NCBI RefSeq assembly: GCF_002954445.1
Contig: NZ_MQWA01000001.1
Span: forward strand, 691,464 to 755,463
Direction of reading: 5' to 3'
Length of the DNA stretch: 64,000 nucleotides
DNA from: Rubritalea profundi
GTDB lineage: Bacteria > Verrucomicrobiota > Verrucomicrobiia > Verrucomicrobiales > Akkermansiaceae
In this document: in pieces, positions 55,213 to 64,000 of the stretch
How positions within the stretch are numbered: position 1 is the first letter of the stretch
Layout of the letters: each line of letters starts with the position of its first letter
Program-made: the position numbers and the translations under genes
The notes under the pieces: model-generated
Seen by the model: only the letters and a program-made list of their open reading frames with translations
What the model was told of the DNA's origin: nothing
The model's database searches: none

Positions 55213-55455
55213 TGCTTATGCTAGAAGTTCCCTGTCAGGTCAAGCGGTGCTTGCCAGTCTCGCTGCTCAGTGCTGGTTTTGCCGGCTTCGCTCTCGGCGC
55301 AACACCCACGGCAGTTGCCAGCATTTGCCAACATCTCTGCAGTCACCAAAACTCATGGGCCTGCACCCTCAGCCTTTATTACACTCCCACTCGTCGGCGC
55401 ATTCTTCGCCGATCTAGCAAACTCCTTCATCATTCGCTACTTTCTCTCGCTTTGA
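55213..55455 (+). pseudogene. Remnant of the sodium/glutamate symporter GltS (3' end)
   Basis: Two overlapping plus-strand frames give SAGFAGFALGATPTAVA (first frame) and ANISAVTKTHGPAPSAFITL through VGAFFADLANSFIIRYFLSL-stop (second frame). Together they are the C-terminal signature of GltS (GFGLGATPTA-NM, KTHGP, PLVGAFF-D-N). The junction needs a frameshift near 55318, and everything N-terminal to about 40 residues before GATPT is missing. It is therefore a decayed fragment. On the opposite strand an ORF of similar length is its antisense shadow. Confidence 0.8.
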
Positions 55456-55484
55456 TCATTAACTCGATTAATCAATTGTGGCGT

Positions 55485-55571
55485 AAAAAAAAGGCCGCCC
55501 TGAGGTACTCCCCCAAGACGACCTTTCTACACAATGAAAACATGAAAACAACTAACAACCAGTAGTTCGCA
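55485..55571 (-). ncRNA. Candidate small RNA or terminated leader
   Basis: On the minus strand a sigma70-like promoter (TTGATA at 55608-55603 and TATAAA at 55583-55578, spacer 19) is followed about 80 bases later by a hairpin (AAGGTCGTCTTG...CTCAGGGCGGCCTT, imperfect) and eight U residues at 55492-55485. The transcript would be about 87 nt. It is upstream of the BASS gene but 280 bases away. It may equally be the transcript end of something else. Confidence 0.35.
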
Positions 55572-55766
55572 TAATTCTTTATACGCGGGAGAATAAAGTT
55601 TTTATCAAATTTCTGTCTTTTTATTTAGATTGACGAGTTTAAACAAACATTCGGAGATTTTCACCCAAACGACCTCGATAGAACGACTATCCACGATATC
55701 GTAGTTCTCGACTATTCCAATCGTCCGATACATTCTAAGCCACTTTCAGCGAAACTCACTATAGCC

Positions 55767-56615
55767 ATGCTCATTCTCAAACTCTCTTGCCCGGACCAAC
55801 ACGGAATCGTGGCCAAAATCGCCAACTATATCGCCTCTCACAATGGCAACCTCTTGGAGTTCAATCAATTCACCAACACCTTCGACAGCAAGTTTTTTGC
55901 CCGCCTAGAAATTGACACCGCAGACATTGATGTTGAGATTAACTCCTTCATTACTGGATTCAATGTATTAGGTGAAGCCCTCAAGGCTGAATGGCACTTC
56001 CGCCACTCACCGTTCAAGCTCCGCACCGTCATTCTTGTCACCAAGACCACCCATTGCCTCAACGAGATTCTCTGGCGCACCAGCGAAAGTGATCTACCAC
56101 TAGAGATCACCTCCATCATCGGCAACCGTGACCACTGTCAGGCGATCGCCGAAAAAGAAGGCATCCCCTTCCACCACATCGACATGGACGGTGATCAAAA
56201 GAACGATGGCTTCCAGCAGATTGCACAAATCCTGCGTGATGAAGAAGTTCAGCTCGGCATCCTCGCTCGTTTCATGCAGATCCTACCAAACTGGTTCTGC
56301 GACGAATTCTCCGGCAAATTGATCAACATCCACCATTCATTCCTACCCGCCTTCATCGGTGCCAATCCTTACCGACAGGCCTACAACCGCGGCGTCAAAC
56401 TCATCGGCGCCACGTGCCACTACGTCACTGCCGACCTCGATGCTGGCCCAATCATCGAGCAGGAAGTCAAACGTGTTCTCCACTCTCACTCGCCACAAGA
56501 CCTCATGCGTCTAGGCCGCGACTGCGAACGCAGCGCCCTCGCCCGAGGTATCCGCTACCACGCCTACGACCGCACAATCATAGACGGAAACCGCGCGATC
56601 GTCTTTGAGGACTGA
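55767..56615 (+). CDS. purU: Formyltetrahydrofolate deformylase
   Basis: PurU hydrolyses 10-formyl-THF to formate and THF, balancing the one-carbon pool. The 282-residue protein has an N-terminal ACT domain (MLILKLSCPDQHGIVAKIANY, about 1-21) and a formyltransferase-like catalytic domain with GILARFMQIL (about 168-177), the catalytic INIHHSFLPAFIGANPY (about 192-208) and the end HDRTI-like segment YDRTIIDGNR. The ACT-plus-formyl_trans_N order and the length are diagnostic of PurU, as opposed to the shorter PurN. It starts with ATG 55767. Confidence 0.95.
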   Translation: MLILKLSCPDQHGIVAKIANYIASHNGNLLEFNQFTNTFDSKFFARLEIDTADIDVEINSFITGFNVLGEALKAEWHFRHSPFKLRTVILVTKTTHCLNEILWRTSESDLPLEITSIIGNRDHCQAIAEKEGIPFHHIDMDGDQKNDGFQQIAQILRDEEVQLGILARFMQILPNWFCDEFSGKLINIHHSFLPAFIGANPYRQAYNRGVKLIGATCHYVTADLDAGPIIEQEVKRVLHSHSPQDLMRLGRDCERSALARGIRYHAYDRTIIDGNRAIVFED

Positions 56616-56710
56616 TATACTGACGCACATCAAAATTTGTAACAATTGAGAACGAGCTATAAAACTAAGAGAATCCCTTTCAGCCCAATATGGCATTACA
56701 TTTTACGTGT

Positions 56711-56920
56711 TATACCATTTTCACAGTTACCTTGGAGTAATGATTGGTTTTGAGGTTGGTGATTTGTCAGCCAAGCTGAATTCTAATATAACGCTGAATT
56801 CTTCCCATTCTAGCGGCGTTCTGCGTCAGTCACATAGCTCGCTATGCTCCTTCCTTGAGCCTTGCTAGAATAGAAAACCTTCAGCGTCATTACCCCAATC
56901 TAACTATTCAAATGGTATTA
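56711..56920. repeat. Large imperfect palindromic element 1 (MITE/REP-like)
   Basis: Outer arms (56711-56742 TATACCATTTTCACAGTTAC... and 56888-56920 read in reverse: TAATACCATTTGAATAGTTA...) are inverted repeats, and inner arms pair ACGCTGAA (56791-56798) and ATTCTAGC with GCTAGAAT and TTCAGCGT (about 56873-56887). A perfect CATAGC-TC-GCTATG lies near the centre (56833-56846). It has no coding capacity. The nested palindromic design with a conserved centre is that of a mobile non-autonomous repeat. Confidence 0.75.
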
Positions 56921-57066
56921 GGTTTTATGGTCAGCCACACTGCAAGACAATAAATTCAGTATGATTTTTTGTAATCGATTTTCTAGCAACAGCCTGTCTA
57001 TATACAAAATTGCAGAATTTCTCAAAATTTTCAGAACCAAGAGCTTCAGAAACATAGATCGATTTA

Positions 57067-57224
57067 GGCTCACGGAAAAAATAAAGGCATCCAATCTGCT
57101 TGTTTAATCATTCATGAGCTGCGTTCGATAGTGCACCGAATAGTCGACTATACGCCTCACTATCTGCCTTGCTCCTAAATGATTATCCAACGCATCTTAG
57201 ACACCTTTATTTGTTCCGTAAGCC
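57067..57224. repeat. Large imperfect palindromic element 2 (MITE/REP-like)
   Basis: The left arm (57067-57119: GGCTCACGGAAAAAATAAAG, then TTTAATCATTCATGAGC) is an imperfect inverted copy of the right arm (57166-57224, reversed: GGCTTACGGAACAAATAAAG, then GATAATCATTTAGGAGC). The centre contains AATAGTCGACTAT. No coding capacity. It directly precedes the DUF6288 gene. Confidence 0.75.
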
Positions 57225-57286
57225 TTAGATATTTTACACAAATCATTTTTTCTTGCTCAAAATAATCAACCACCTAGTATCCATAA

Positions 57287-58973
57287 ATGAATTCTGTCTT
57301 TGTCTTCCGACTTTTAACTGCTTTTTTCTTATTCTAGGCAGTGTTAACCTTCTGGCTATTGAGAAAAATAATCGTGATCGGTGGGAGACTCCCACTAATA
57401 CAGGGCCTGACAAGGACGTGCCGGGCTATCTGATTAATCTTGGTCCCACAGGAGCTCGGGCGACTCTTCAAAGCCTGTCGTTCACCGTAAAATACATATT
57501 CCCGAGAAGTCCGGCAAAGGGTAACCTTAAACTTAATGATGTGATTACAGGCATCAATGGGAAGCCCTTTAAAGTGAAGCATCAGTTCGGCGATCACTCG
57601 AAAAGAAAGCGCGAATTCCCAAAAATTGGCTACGAAGGGCCAATGATGGATTTCGGAAATGCCATCGAAGATTCAGAAGGTGATGACGGCCAGCTGACTC
57701 TGACTGTCCAACGCGCCGAAAAAGAAATAGAGGTTGTTGTCCCGCTTAAACGCATTGGCCGGTTCTCAGAAACTTTTCCATACAATTGCGAGAAATCTGA
57801 ATATCTTGCCAAAGCTGCGGTGAAGTATATTTCCGATAGTGATTTTCTAAACAACGAAGCCTGCCACGCGAAGTGCATGAGCGGTCTCGCCCTTCTGGCT
57901 GCGGGAAAAAAATAGACGCCCGCAAGCTTGTGAGAACATGGAATACCATTCCAAGCCCCGGTGCTTGGGTATGGCCAACCGCGTATCAGTGCATTCTCCT
58001 TTCTGAGTATTATCTTCAGACCAAAGACAAATCTGTACTCCCTACCATTCAAGGTATAGTCGACACCCTGCAAGGTGGTCAGGTTGCGGATATGGCTTAC
58101 TACAGTGAGCGCACGCACGGCAAAATGGGGAATGTCGGTAACAAATTCCGTACTGGTGGATTCGGTCATATCACAATTGTTGAAGGATACGGAACCATGA
58201 CCATCACGACCGCGTTGGCAGTCACTGCTCTCGAACTCGCAAAAGACACCGGAGCTGATGTAGCCCAGGAGAAAATTGATCTCGCGCGCGACTATTTGCG
58301 GAAGAGCACGACGGACGGAGGCTACATCGGTTATCATACGAAACAAGGCGGCTACGCGGCTGCGGGCCGCCAAGGACTTGCCATTATTTCTCACATGCTT
58401 GGAGAATATTCCAAAGAGAACGAGAGATACATCAAGAGAGTCATTCGTGGCCTCAATGACTCTGTGCTACATCTCAACGACGCCCATGCAGATAGCGTGC
58501 TTGGAGTCTGCTGGGGCCTACTCGGTGCGAATGCGTCTGGAAATGAGAAAGCCCTCCGCGATATGATGGATTACAATAAGGCATGGTTCAATATGGCGCG
58601 TTGTCACGACGGGTCCTTTGTTGCCTTGCCCGGACGGGACAGAGGTGACAAGGGCTACTATACATCCTCCCGACTTCATTTGACTGGCACCATGGCTCTT
58701 GTCTTAAATATGCAAAATTCAAAGTTGAAAATTCATGGTCTGAACGAAACTGGAAGCCGCGAGCCAAAGACTGCCGACTTGCCTCAGTTGCGTAAATGGC
58801 ACAACCCTGACGGCAGCAAGTCTTTCGAAGGCAAGCTGGTCTCATCCGATTCCTCAGGTGGCGTAGTCTGCATACGTCGGAAAAATGGTAAAGTAATCAC
58901 TGTAAATTTAACGTTACTGAATGGAGACGATCAGAAATACGTGCAAAAAGAAACCGGTAAAAATACCCAATAA
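57287..58973 (+). CDS. DUF6288-family secreted protein (two homopolymer frameshifts)
   Basis: DUF6288 proteins, frequent in Planctomycetota and Verrucomicrobiota, combine a PDZ-like module (GYLINLGPTGARA and PAKGNLKLNDVITGINGKPF) with an all-alpha toroid-like domain (WVWPTAYQCILLSEYYLQT, HLNDAHADSVLGVCWGLLGA, YYTSSRLHLTGTMALVL). The function is unknown. From ATG 57287 the frame reads a signal-like MNSVFVFRLLTAFFLF and stops; one extra T in the T6 at 57322-57327 would join ILGSVNLLA. A second break follows: the first frame ends LAAGKK-TAG at 57915, and one extra A in the A7 at 57906-57912 would continue KIDARKLVRTWNT to a stop at 58973. Without repair, a TTG at 57253 could also serve as start. 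Confidence 0.75.
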
Positions 58974-59052
58974 CAGGCTCGAGTTATTGCTTGGTGCGAA
59001 TTAGACGAGAATACAGATTGAAAGATCAGGATCCCAGCGCAGTATCTGCAAC

Positions 59053-59929
59053 ATGCGCCTTCTAAGCCTACTCATTTCCACCTTATTTTCGGCACAACTC
59101 TACGCAAAGGAAGTCGACGTCTATCTACTAGCTGGCCAGTCCAACATGCAGGGTGTCGGTAAGGTTAAAAACCTAGATGCATCACAGCGCGCCTTGCTTC
59201 CTAATGCTCATTTTTTTCACAGGTAAGGGCTTTGTTCCTATAGAACTAGGGAAAACTAAATCCGCCGCTCGTGTTGGCGATTTTGGTCCAGAAATTGGTT
59301 TTAGCCACGAGATGACGAAAGATGGCAAAGAAATTTATCTCATCAAGTTTTTCTCCAGCGGCATGCCTTTACACCATGGTTGGAGCGGTGGCAGATGGAT
59401 CGGGGATGCTCCATCATCTGAGCGACGTACAAATTTCTACCCAGGCATCGACGACGAAGATGCAAAAAAAGGTATCCTCTACAGCGCAATGATACTCAAA
59501 TTTACTGCTGGAATCAACAACCTGAAGGCTTACGGCAACACACCTAAGATCCGCCGGTTTTTATGGATGCAAGGCGAACGAGACGCACAGAATAAGCAGT
59601 CAGCAAATGAATACGCCGCTTGCCTCAAACTCTTAAGAAACAGAATTTCAGCGGATTTAAAAACCCCTGACCTGCCCATGGTCTTTGGGCAAGTCCTTCC
59701 CCACACCCCAGCGTTGAAGCGCTATCCCCACACTGAATTGATTCGCGCCCAGATGGCTGCTGCCGTCTCTCATTCAGGCAAACCAGAGATCATCACGCGT
59801 GCTACCATGGTTTCAACTGACAAATTCCCTCTCCTCAAAGACAAAGTCCACTACAACGCAAAAGGTCAGTGGATGTTAGGTCAATCAATGGCTGTAGCCA
59901 TGCGAGACATCCTCAACACTGAGAAATAA
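59053..59929 (+). CDS. SASA-domain sialate O-acetylesterase-like protein (frameshifted)
   Basis: From ATG 59053 the protein begins with a signal peptide (MRLLSLLISTLFSAQLYA) and VYLLAGQSNMQGVG, the SGNH/SASA block I with the nucleophilic Ser. The frame stops after HFFHR at 59223. The rest (FFTGKGFVPIELGKTKSAAR to the His-containing DKVHYNAKGQWMLG) lies in another frame. Removing one T from the T7 at 59211-59217 joins them. SASA enzymes deacetylate sialic acids, xylans or other O-acetylated sugars; the target is unknown. The secreted esterase at 59962-60813 follows after 32 bases. Confidence 0.8.
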
Positions 59930-59961
59930 TATTTTTCAGCTTAAAAACTAAAAACACCTCT

Positions 59962-60813
59962 ATGAAATCTATCTTCTTCACTCTCTTACTCACCAGTTTT
60001 AGCTGCTTTGCTCAACAAGACATTATTCAGTTATGGCCCGAATCTGCACCCGGCCAATCAGAACCAAAGTTGCCAGCTCTAGTCTCAAAAAACAATTCGG
60101 GAGGTGTCACTAGATTGTCCAAAGTCACTGACCCATCATTGACTATCTATCAGCCTGATGAAGCTGTCAAAAATGGCGCGGCCATCATCATTTGTCCAGG
60201 TGGAGGATACAACATTCTAGCCGTTGATAAGGAAGGCTACGAGATTGGAGAGTGGCTCAGCCAACTGGGTTACACCGCCTTTGTTCTACAGTATCGTGTG
60301 CCTAAGAATAAACTTGGGGCATTGCAAGATGCTCAGAGAGCTCTTCGAACCGTCAGATCTATGAGCGAGCGCTTTAACATAGACAAGGTCGGCATCATGG
60401 GCTTCTCCGCCGGCGGTAGCCTCAGCGCCAGAGCCGCCACGAGGTATAGTGAGACGCTTTATCCGGCTACTGACGAAATCGACGAAATCTCAGCTAGACC
60501 AGATTTCTCAATCTTGATCTACCCAGCTTACCTAGACCAAGGTAACGACAAGTCGCTAACGCCCGAGCTGAAAATCACGCAGCAGACACCTCCCATGTTT
60601 CTCTTTGTTGCTACTGATGACTCATTCGCCAATAGCAGTCTCGTCATGGCCTCTGCCTTGCAAAAATCTAAATCGCCCTATGAGTTACATATAACTCCAT
60701 CTGGTGGCCACGGCTACGGCATGCGCTCAGGTAACCCAGCAGCAGAAACATGGCCAGCGCTCTGCCAAAAATGGCTCAGTAAAGAGATTCTCAAGGTCAG
60801 CCCCGGCAACTAG
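59962..60813 (+). CDS. Secreted alpha/beta-hydrolase (acetyl esterase/lipase-like)
   Basis: The 283-residue protein starts with a signal peptide (MKSIFFTLLLTSFSCFA) and has an alpha/beta-hydrolase core: an oxyanion loop CPGGGYNILA, the nucleophile elbow GFSAGG, and a late GGHGYGMR with the catalytic His. It resembles acetyl-xylan or xylanase-associated esterases common in polysaccharide-degrading Verrucomicrobiota. It may act in series with the SASA esterase upstream on acetylated carbohydrates (inference from adjacency). It starts at ATG 59962 and is convergent with the Hsp70 gene, 47 bases away. Confidence 0.88.
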   Translation: MKSIFFTLLLTSFSCFAQQDIIQLWPESAPGQSEPKLPALVSKNNSGGVTRLSKVTDPSLTIYQPDEAVKNGAAIIICPGGGYNILAVDKEGYEIGEWLSQLGYTAFVLQYRVPKNKLGALQDAQRALRTVRSMSERFNIDKVGIMGFSAGGSLSARAATRYSETLYPATDEIDEISARPDFSILIYPAYLDQGNDKSLTPELKITQQTPPMFLFVATDDSFANSSLVMASALQKSKSPYELHITPSGGHGYGMRSGNPAAETWPALCQKWLSKEILKVSPGN

Positions 60814-60860
60814 CGTTGTTGGAGATTACCTCAAGAGAAAGTTAACCTCAGCGAAATGTA

Positions 60861-62666
60861 CTACTCGCCTAGTTTTTTCATCAAGGCCGCCTCCATGGCC
60901 TTTTCTACGAGGACTGCAGCCATGTGTTCGGTCGCTTTGTCTAGCCGTTGGACAGCAGCTTTGAGAATGTTCGCTTCGCCGGTTTCCAAGGCGGATCGCA
61001 CATCTAATTCTGCCGTACGAATCAGCTCCACGTCTGTAGGCTCCATCACCTCACCCACTTGCTCCATTCCAGCTTGTACTGCGGGCAGTAGTTCCTCGGC
61101 CTTCATTTTTGCTTCGGTGAAAATACGCTCGGACATATCATCAAAGGCATAGTCCACGCTCTCGCTGACCATCTTCTCCACAGCTTCGTCATCGACATCC
61201 ACTGCCGCACTATCAATTTCTAACAAGGTATCGGTATTCGTAACCGTATCTCGGGTGAGGACTTCTAAAATTCCATTTTCATCTATTGAAAATTGAATAC
61301 CCACTCGGGCTTGCCCTTTTGGTGCGGACTCGAACAAGACATCCACTTTCCCGAGTTCCCAATTATCTCTAGCCATCTCGCGCTCCCCCTGGAGTACACG
61401 CACGCGCATACTTTGCTGATTTGCCACAGCATTTGTGAACATTTCACCAGCTTTACATGGAATAGTTGTATTGCGTGGAATGAGGACATTCATTAAGCCG
61501 CCAAAGGTCTCAATGCCCAGACTCAACGGTGTCACATCCAACAGCACCATCTCGCGCAGCGCTCCAGAAAGCACTCCCGCCTGAATCACAGCACCTAGAG
61601 CAACAGCCTCGTCGGGATGCTGGCTCACATCTGGCACCTTTTCGAAGACCTTTTCAACCAACGCCCTAACAGAGGGTATGCGGGTTGAACCACCAACCAA
61701 TACGACCGCATCCAGTTCCTCAGATGGAGACTTGATTCCTGCATCATTCAAAACGCGGCGGCAATGGCTCTCCGTTTTACCAATCACAGAGGCCACCACT
61801 TTTTCAAATTGTTGGCGGCTGACCTCGATATCTAAATTGAGATTTTCACGGAAAAATGGAATACGCAGTGCAGTCGATTCTGTATTTGAAAGTTGTTCCT
61901 TCACATCACGCGCCGCGTCAATCAAACGCTGTCGCTCACCATCCGATAAGGTTGATTGCTCACCAATTTGTGCCCAGACCCAATGCGCTAGAGCCTCATC
62001 GATATCATCACCACCTAACTGGGTGTCACCATCAGTTGCTAGCACTTGAAATACCCCTTCTCGCATTTCCAGAACCGAAATATCAAAAGTTCCTCCACCT
62101 AGGTCATAGACAGCCACCTTAGCGTATTCTTCTAACTTATCTAAGCCATAGGCCAGAGCTGCCGCTGTGGGTTCACTGACAATACGTACGACTTCGAGCC
62201 CAGCGAGCTCACCAGCCTGTTTCGTGGCATTGCGTTGTGCATCATTGAAATACGCTGGGACAGTAATCACCGCCTTACAGACATTCCGCTCTAGCTGAGT
62301 CTCGGCAATACTTTTGAGCTCTTTTAGAATTTCGGCACTCACTTCGATTGGAGTTTTTCCAGCAGCGAGCACTCCTCCGTCAGCTCCTCCACTCAATGGC
62401 ACACAGTACTTATCCTCCGATACTTCAGCATAGCGGCGTCCCATGTAACGCTTAATACTGGTAATCACCTGTACCCCTGCACCCCGCCGACGTAAGGCCG
62501 ACTTCCCAACCACCACACTGCCATCAGCAGCATAACTAACCGCACTAGGAGTGATCCTTTCACCATCAGCATTCGCAAGTAAAATGGGAAACCCGCTTTC
62601 TACTACACCGACTGCTGAATTAGTCGTTCCTAGATCAATACCAATGATGTCCTCAAGCATGCTCAC
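60861..62666 (-). CDS. Hsp70 chaperone (DnaK/HscA-type paralogue)
   Basis: A 601-residue Hsp70 with [15 protein letters not shown] (about 7-21), [19 protein letters not shown] (about 134-152), [14 protein letters not shown] and [14 protein letters not shown] in the ATPase domain, and a substrate-binding domain with [14 protein letters not shown]. It is shorter than the typical 630-640 residues of DnaK and lacks the extended acidic/glycine tail, pointing to a paralogue such as HscA or a second DnaK rather than the main chaperone. No grpE or dnaJ is adjacent. It starts with ATG at 62666, divergent from the EF-hand gene. Confidence 0.92.
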   Translation of the reverse strand: MSMLEDIIGIDLGTTNSAVGVVESGFPILLANADGERITPSAVSYAADGSVVVGKSALRRRGAGVQVITSIKRYMGRRYAEVSEDKYCVPLSGGADGGVLAAGKTPIEVSAEILKELKSIAETQLERNVCKAVITVPAYFNDAQRNATKQAGELAGLEVVRIVSEPTAAALAYGLDKLEEYAKVAVYDLGGGTFDISVLEMREGVFQVLATDGDTQLGGDDIDEALAHWVWAQIGEQSTLSDGERQRLIDAARDVKEQLSNTESTALRIPFFRENLNLDIEVSRQQFEKVVASVIGKTESHCRRVLNDAGIKSPSEELDAVVLVGGSTRIPSVRALVEKVFEKVPDVSQHPDEAVALGAVIQAGVLSGALREMVLLDVTPLSLGIETFGGLMNVLIPRNTTIPCKAGEMFTNAVANQQSMRVRVLQGEREMARDNWELGKVDVLFESAPKGQARVGIQFSIDENGILEVLTRDTVTNTDTLLEIDSAAVDVDDEAVEKMVSESVDYAFDDMSERIFTEAKMKAEELLPAVQAGMEQVGEVMEPTDVELIRTAELDVRSALETGEANILKAAVQRLDKATEHMAAVLVEKAMEAALMKKLGE

Positions 62667-62803
62667 TAGTTAACGTCTCATCTCCGACTAAGCAAAAAGA
62701 TTCCTCAAAAAATAAGCCCTCATCTATCTAGTTAAAAATAATACCTCTTTTTTGCAACTCCTCAGCAGAAGGATGGTTTCAGTAGGTGAACCAAATGAAT
62801 ATT

Positions 62804-63241
62804 ATGAAAACAAAAACACTACTCCTCGCAATCATCGCCCTCTCCATTCCAGTCCTCGCTCAAGCAGAAGATGGAAAGAATGGTAAAAAAGTTTGTGACA
62901 AAAAGCATGCTCACATGATCGCAAAATTCGATACGGACGGTGACGGCAAACTCTCTGAAGAAGAACGCGAAGCGGCTAAGGCAGCTATGGCAGAACGCAA
63001 AGCTGCATTCATCGCAAAACACGATACCAATAATGACGGCAAGCTCGATAAAGACGAAAAGAAAGCAGCCAGAGAGGCAATCATCTCTCAGCACGACACC
63101 GATAAAGATGGCAAGCTTAGCAAAGAAGAGCGTAAAGCTGCCCGTGAAGCCGGAGTAAGACTCCCCGGTCACCATGGTCACAAGCACGGCCACAAAAAAG
63201 GTGGTGAAAAAGGGGGTTCACGTGGCGACAGCGCTGAGTAA
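62804..63241 (+). CDS. Secreted EF-hand protein
   Basis: From ATG 62804 (145 residues) the protein has a signal peptide MKTKTLLLAIIALSIPVLAQA. Upstream in-frame GTG 62786 and ATG 62795 would only lengthen it. It then has three EF-hand-like loops: DTDGDGKLSEEE, DTNNDGKLDKDE and DTDKDGKLSKEE, spaced by basic helices (EREAAKAAMAERKAAF). It ends in a His/Gly-rich tail (GHHGHKHGHKKGG), a possible metal-binding stretch. Such proteins are abundant in Verrucomicrobiota and Planctomycetota and presumably bind calcium in the periplasm; the partner is unknown. It is followed by a strong terminator. Confidence 0.88.
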   Translation: MKTKTLLLAIIALSIPVLAQAEDGKNGKKVCDKKHAHMIAKFDTDGDGKLSEEEREAAKAAMAERKAAFIAKHDTNNDGKLDKDEKKAAREAIISQHDTDKDGKLSKEERKAAREAGVRLPGHHGHKHGHKKGGEKGGSRGDSAE

Positions 63242-63268
63242 TCTCACATTTTAAACACGTCACTATAG

Positions 63269-63304
63269 CATCCCACGGTTCCTCGGAACTGTGGGATTTT
63301 TTTG
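63269..63304 (+). terminator. Rho-independent terminator of the EF-hand gene
   Basis: ATCCCACGGTTCC-TCG-GGAACTGTGGGAT has a long stem with one mismatch and is followed by seven T residues. Confidence 0.92.
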
Positions 63305-63417
63305 GTAGCTGTCCCACAGATCGTAATCGTTTCTTTGCTCATCTGGATTTGTGAGATTTAGAACAAGCTCTGAAATAAAGAAATCCCTTCTCAGCTCTGC
63401 CGACTATTACTAATAAT

Positions 63418-63735
63418 ACCTCATGTTTCACCAAACAACACGGCGGTGGCGCACTCGGAATCAACCTCGAAATGGCCTCCCGCGAAAAGACCTTCCGCTT
63501 CAGCAACCACTGCATGGACCTAAAAATCCAACACAGCGCAGCCCACACCGAAGAACTCATCTCCATTGATAACCCCTTGCTCGCTGAGAACAGAGCCTTC
63601 CTCACCGCTCTAAAAAGTGACTCACACGCCGGAATCCACTCCACATTCGACGACGCCGTCGAAAGCCTCAAAGTCAGCATCGCCGCCGACCTATCCATCC
63701 AAGAGTCTCGCCCAGTAACCATCTCCAGACTCTAA
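63418..63735 (+). pseudogene. C-terminal remnant of a Gfo/Idh/MocA-type oxidoreductase
   Basis: The frame (TSCFTKQHGGGALGINLEMA, then NPLLAENRAFLTALKSDS and FDDAVESLKVSIAADLSI) matches the C-terminal domain of Gfo/Idh/MocA oxidoreductases, including the ENRAF and DAV-L-V--AA motifs. An in-frame stop lies upstream at 63376 and the N-terminal NAD-binding domain is absent, so it is a fragment and not an expressed enzyme. It is next to the IS4-like element, which may have caused the truncation. Confidence 0.75.
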
Positions 63736-63740
63736 GTGGC

Positions 63741-63757
63741 GACGGTTTCCAACCGTC
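63741..63757. repeat. Short palindrome after the oxidoreductase remnant
   Basis: GACGGTT-TCC-AACCGTC is a perfect 7-bp hairpin with a 3-base loop, of the same small intergenic palindrome type as those at 4759-4775 and 46450-46511. Confidence 0.65.
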
Positions 63758-63813
63758 AATCCCAGCCCAATAACAACGGGCACCTCCGTAGGCCTGACCC
63801 GAATGGCACGGAC

Positions 63814-64000
63814 TTAAGCGGTTTTCTTGTATTTGCTCCTATGCTGAATTTCTTTAAATTGGTGTCTCGGTTTTGTTAGTAATTGATAACTTTTAGGCCT
63901 CCTTTTTCTTGCTCGCGGTTCGTGTCTTCCTTTTCTTATGACGAGAAGCTCTTCGGATAGTAGGAACAGTAATTTCTCAGGCAGTTCTGCTCTTTTATAA
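63814..64000 (-). mobile_element. IS4-like transposase, 3' end (runs off the window)
   Basis: A minus-strand frame runs off the right edge and ends KKTA-stop at 63814. The sequence KLLFLLSEELLVIRKGRHEP and ARKRRPKSYQLLTKPRHQF is the familiar C-terminus of IS4/IS231-type transposases (RVEPRAVKRRPK-LL-T-PR). The region 63785-63813 (including GGCCTGACCCGAATGGCACG) may be the end of the element, but the other inverted repeat is outside the window. Confidence 0.75.

Noticed and set aside
55214..55449. Minus-strand ORF with in-frame TGA and a CRGCC motif, looking like a small selenoprotein
   Set aside because: The plus strand codes the C-terminus of GltS with clear family motifs, so the minus frame is only its antisense shadow.
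57630..58394. 254-codon minus-strand ORF
   Set aside because: Antisense of the DUF6288 gene.

Overview
The window looks like a chromosomal segment of a Verrucomicrobiota bacterium, probably a marine member of the Verrucomicrobiales. The evidence is the gene set. There is a peptidoglycan/division (dcw) cluster with a diaminopimelate-type MurE, lysine synthesis by the LL-diaminopimelate aminotransferase (DapL) route, DUF5069 and DUF6288 proteins, a giant PATR/autotransporter-repeat protein and SASA-type esterases. This is inference from gene content; no rRNA is present.

Layout. 0-4.8 kb: a hypothetical gene, folE2, rpsR, rpmG, a lysine-rich histone-H1-like/DksA fusion, a DUF5069 gene and a Nudix gene. 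4.9-10.6 kb: purD, rlmN and an iron(II) uptake operon (feoA, feoB, small Cys-rich partner) behind a Fur-box-like site. 10.6-16.8 kb: glmS, a GlmU-like left-handed beta-helix gene and glmM on the minus strand (UDP-GlcNAc supply), then lysC and a lipoprotein. 16.9-28.5 kb: one long minus-strand dcw operon, mraZ-rsmH-ftsL-ftsI-murE-murF-mraY-murD-LysM gene-ftsW, with ATGA overlaps and MraZ-type operator repeats in front. 28.5-40.8 kb: an accessory stretch of decay. It holds a PATR protein and a C25-peptidase-like protein, both broken by in-frame stops, an AT-rich island, interspersed repeats, two paralogous small lipoproteins, and an HMA-domain gene with an in-frame UGA at a metal-ligand cysteine position. 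40.8-55.2 kb: panB, folK, dapB, dapA, then a TMEM43-like membrane protein, a GGQ release-factor-like gene, thyA, a VOC protein, sdaA, an NlpC-like anchored protein, a TPR protein, recO, dapL, a GH13 glycosidase and a BASS transporter. 55.2-64 kb: a gltS remnant, purU, two large imperfect palindromic elements, a DUF6288 gene, a SASA esterase, a second esterase, an Hsp70, an EF-hand protein, an oxidoreductase remnant and the 3' end of an IS4-like transposase.

How the genes fit together. glmS/glmM/GlmU-like feed UDP-GlcNAc, lysC/dapA/dapB/dapL feed meso-diaminopimelate, and the dcw operon turns both into septal peptidoglycan. folE2, folK, thyA, purU, panB and purD form a dispersed folate/one-carbon set.

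A striking feature is the number of single-base homopolymer indels in otherwise well-conserved genes: the DksA-like gene, DUF5069, murF, the RF-like gene, DUF6288 (twice) and SASA. Three involve A7 tracts that a -1 slip would repair. Sequencing error is the simplest explanation, especially for essential murF, but transcriptional or ribosomal slippage cannot be excluded from sequence alone. I found no clear phage, CRISPR, toxin-antitoxin or defence system.
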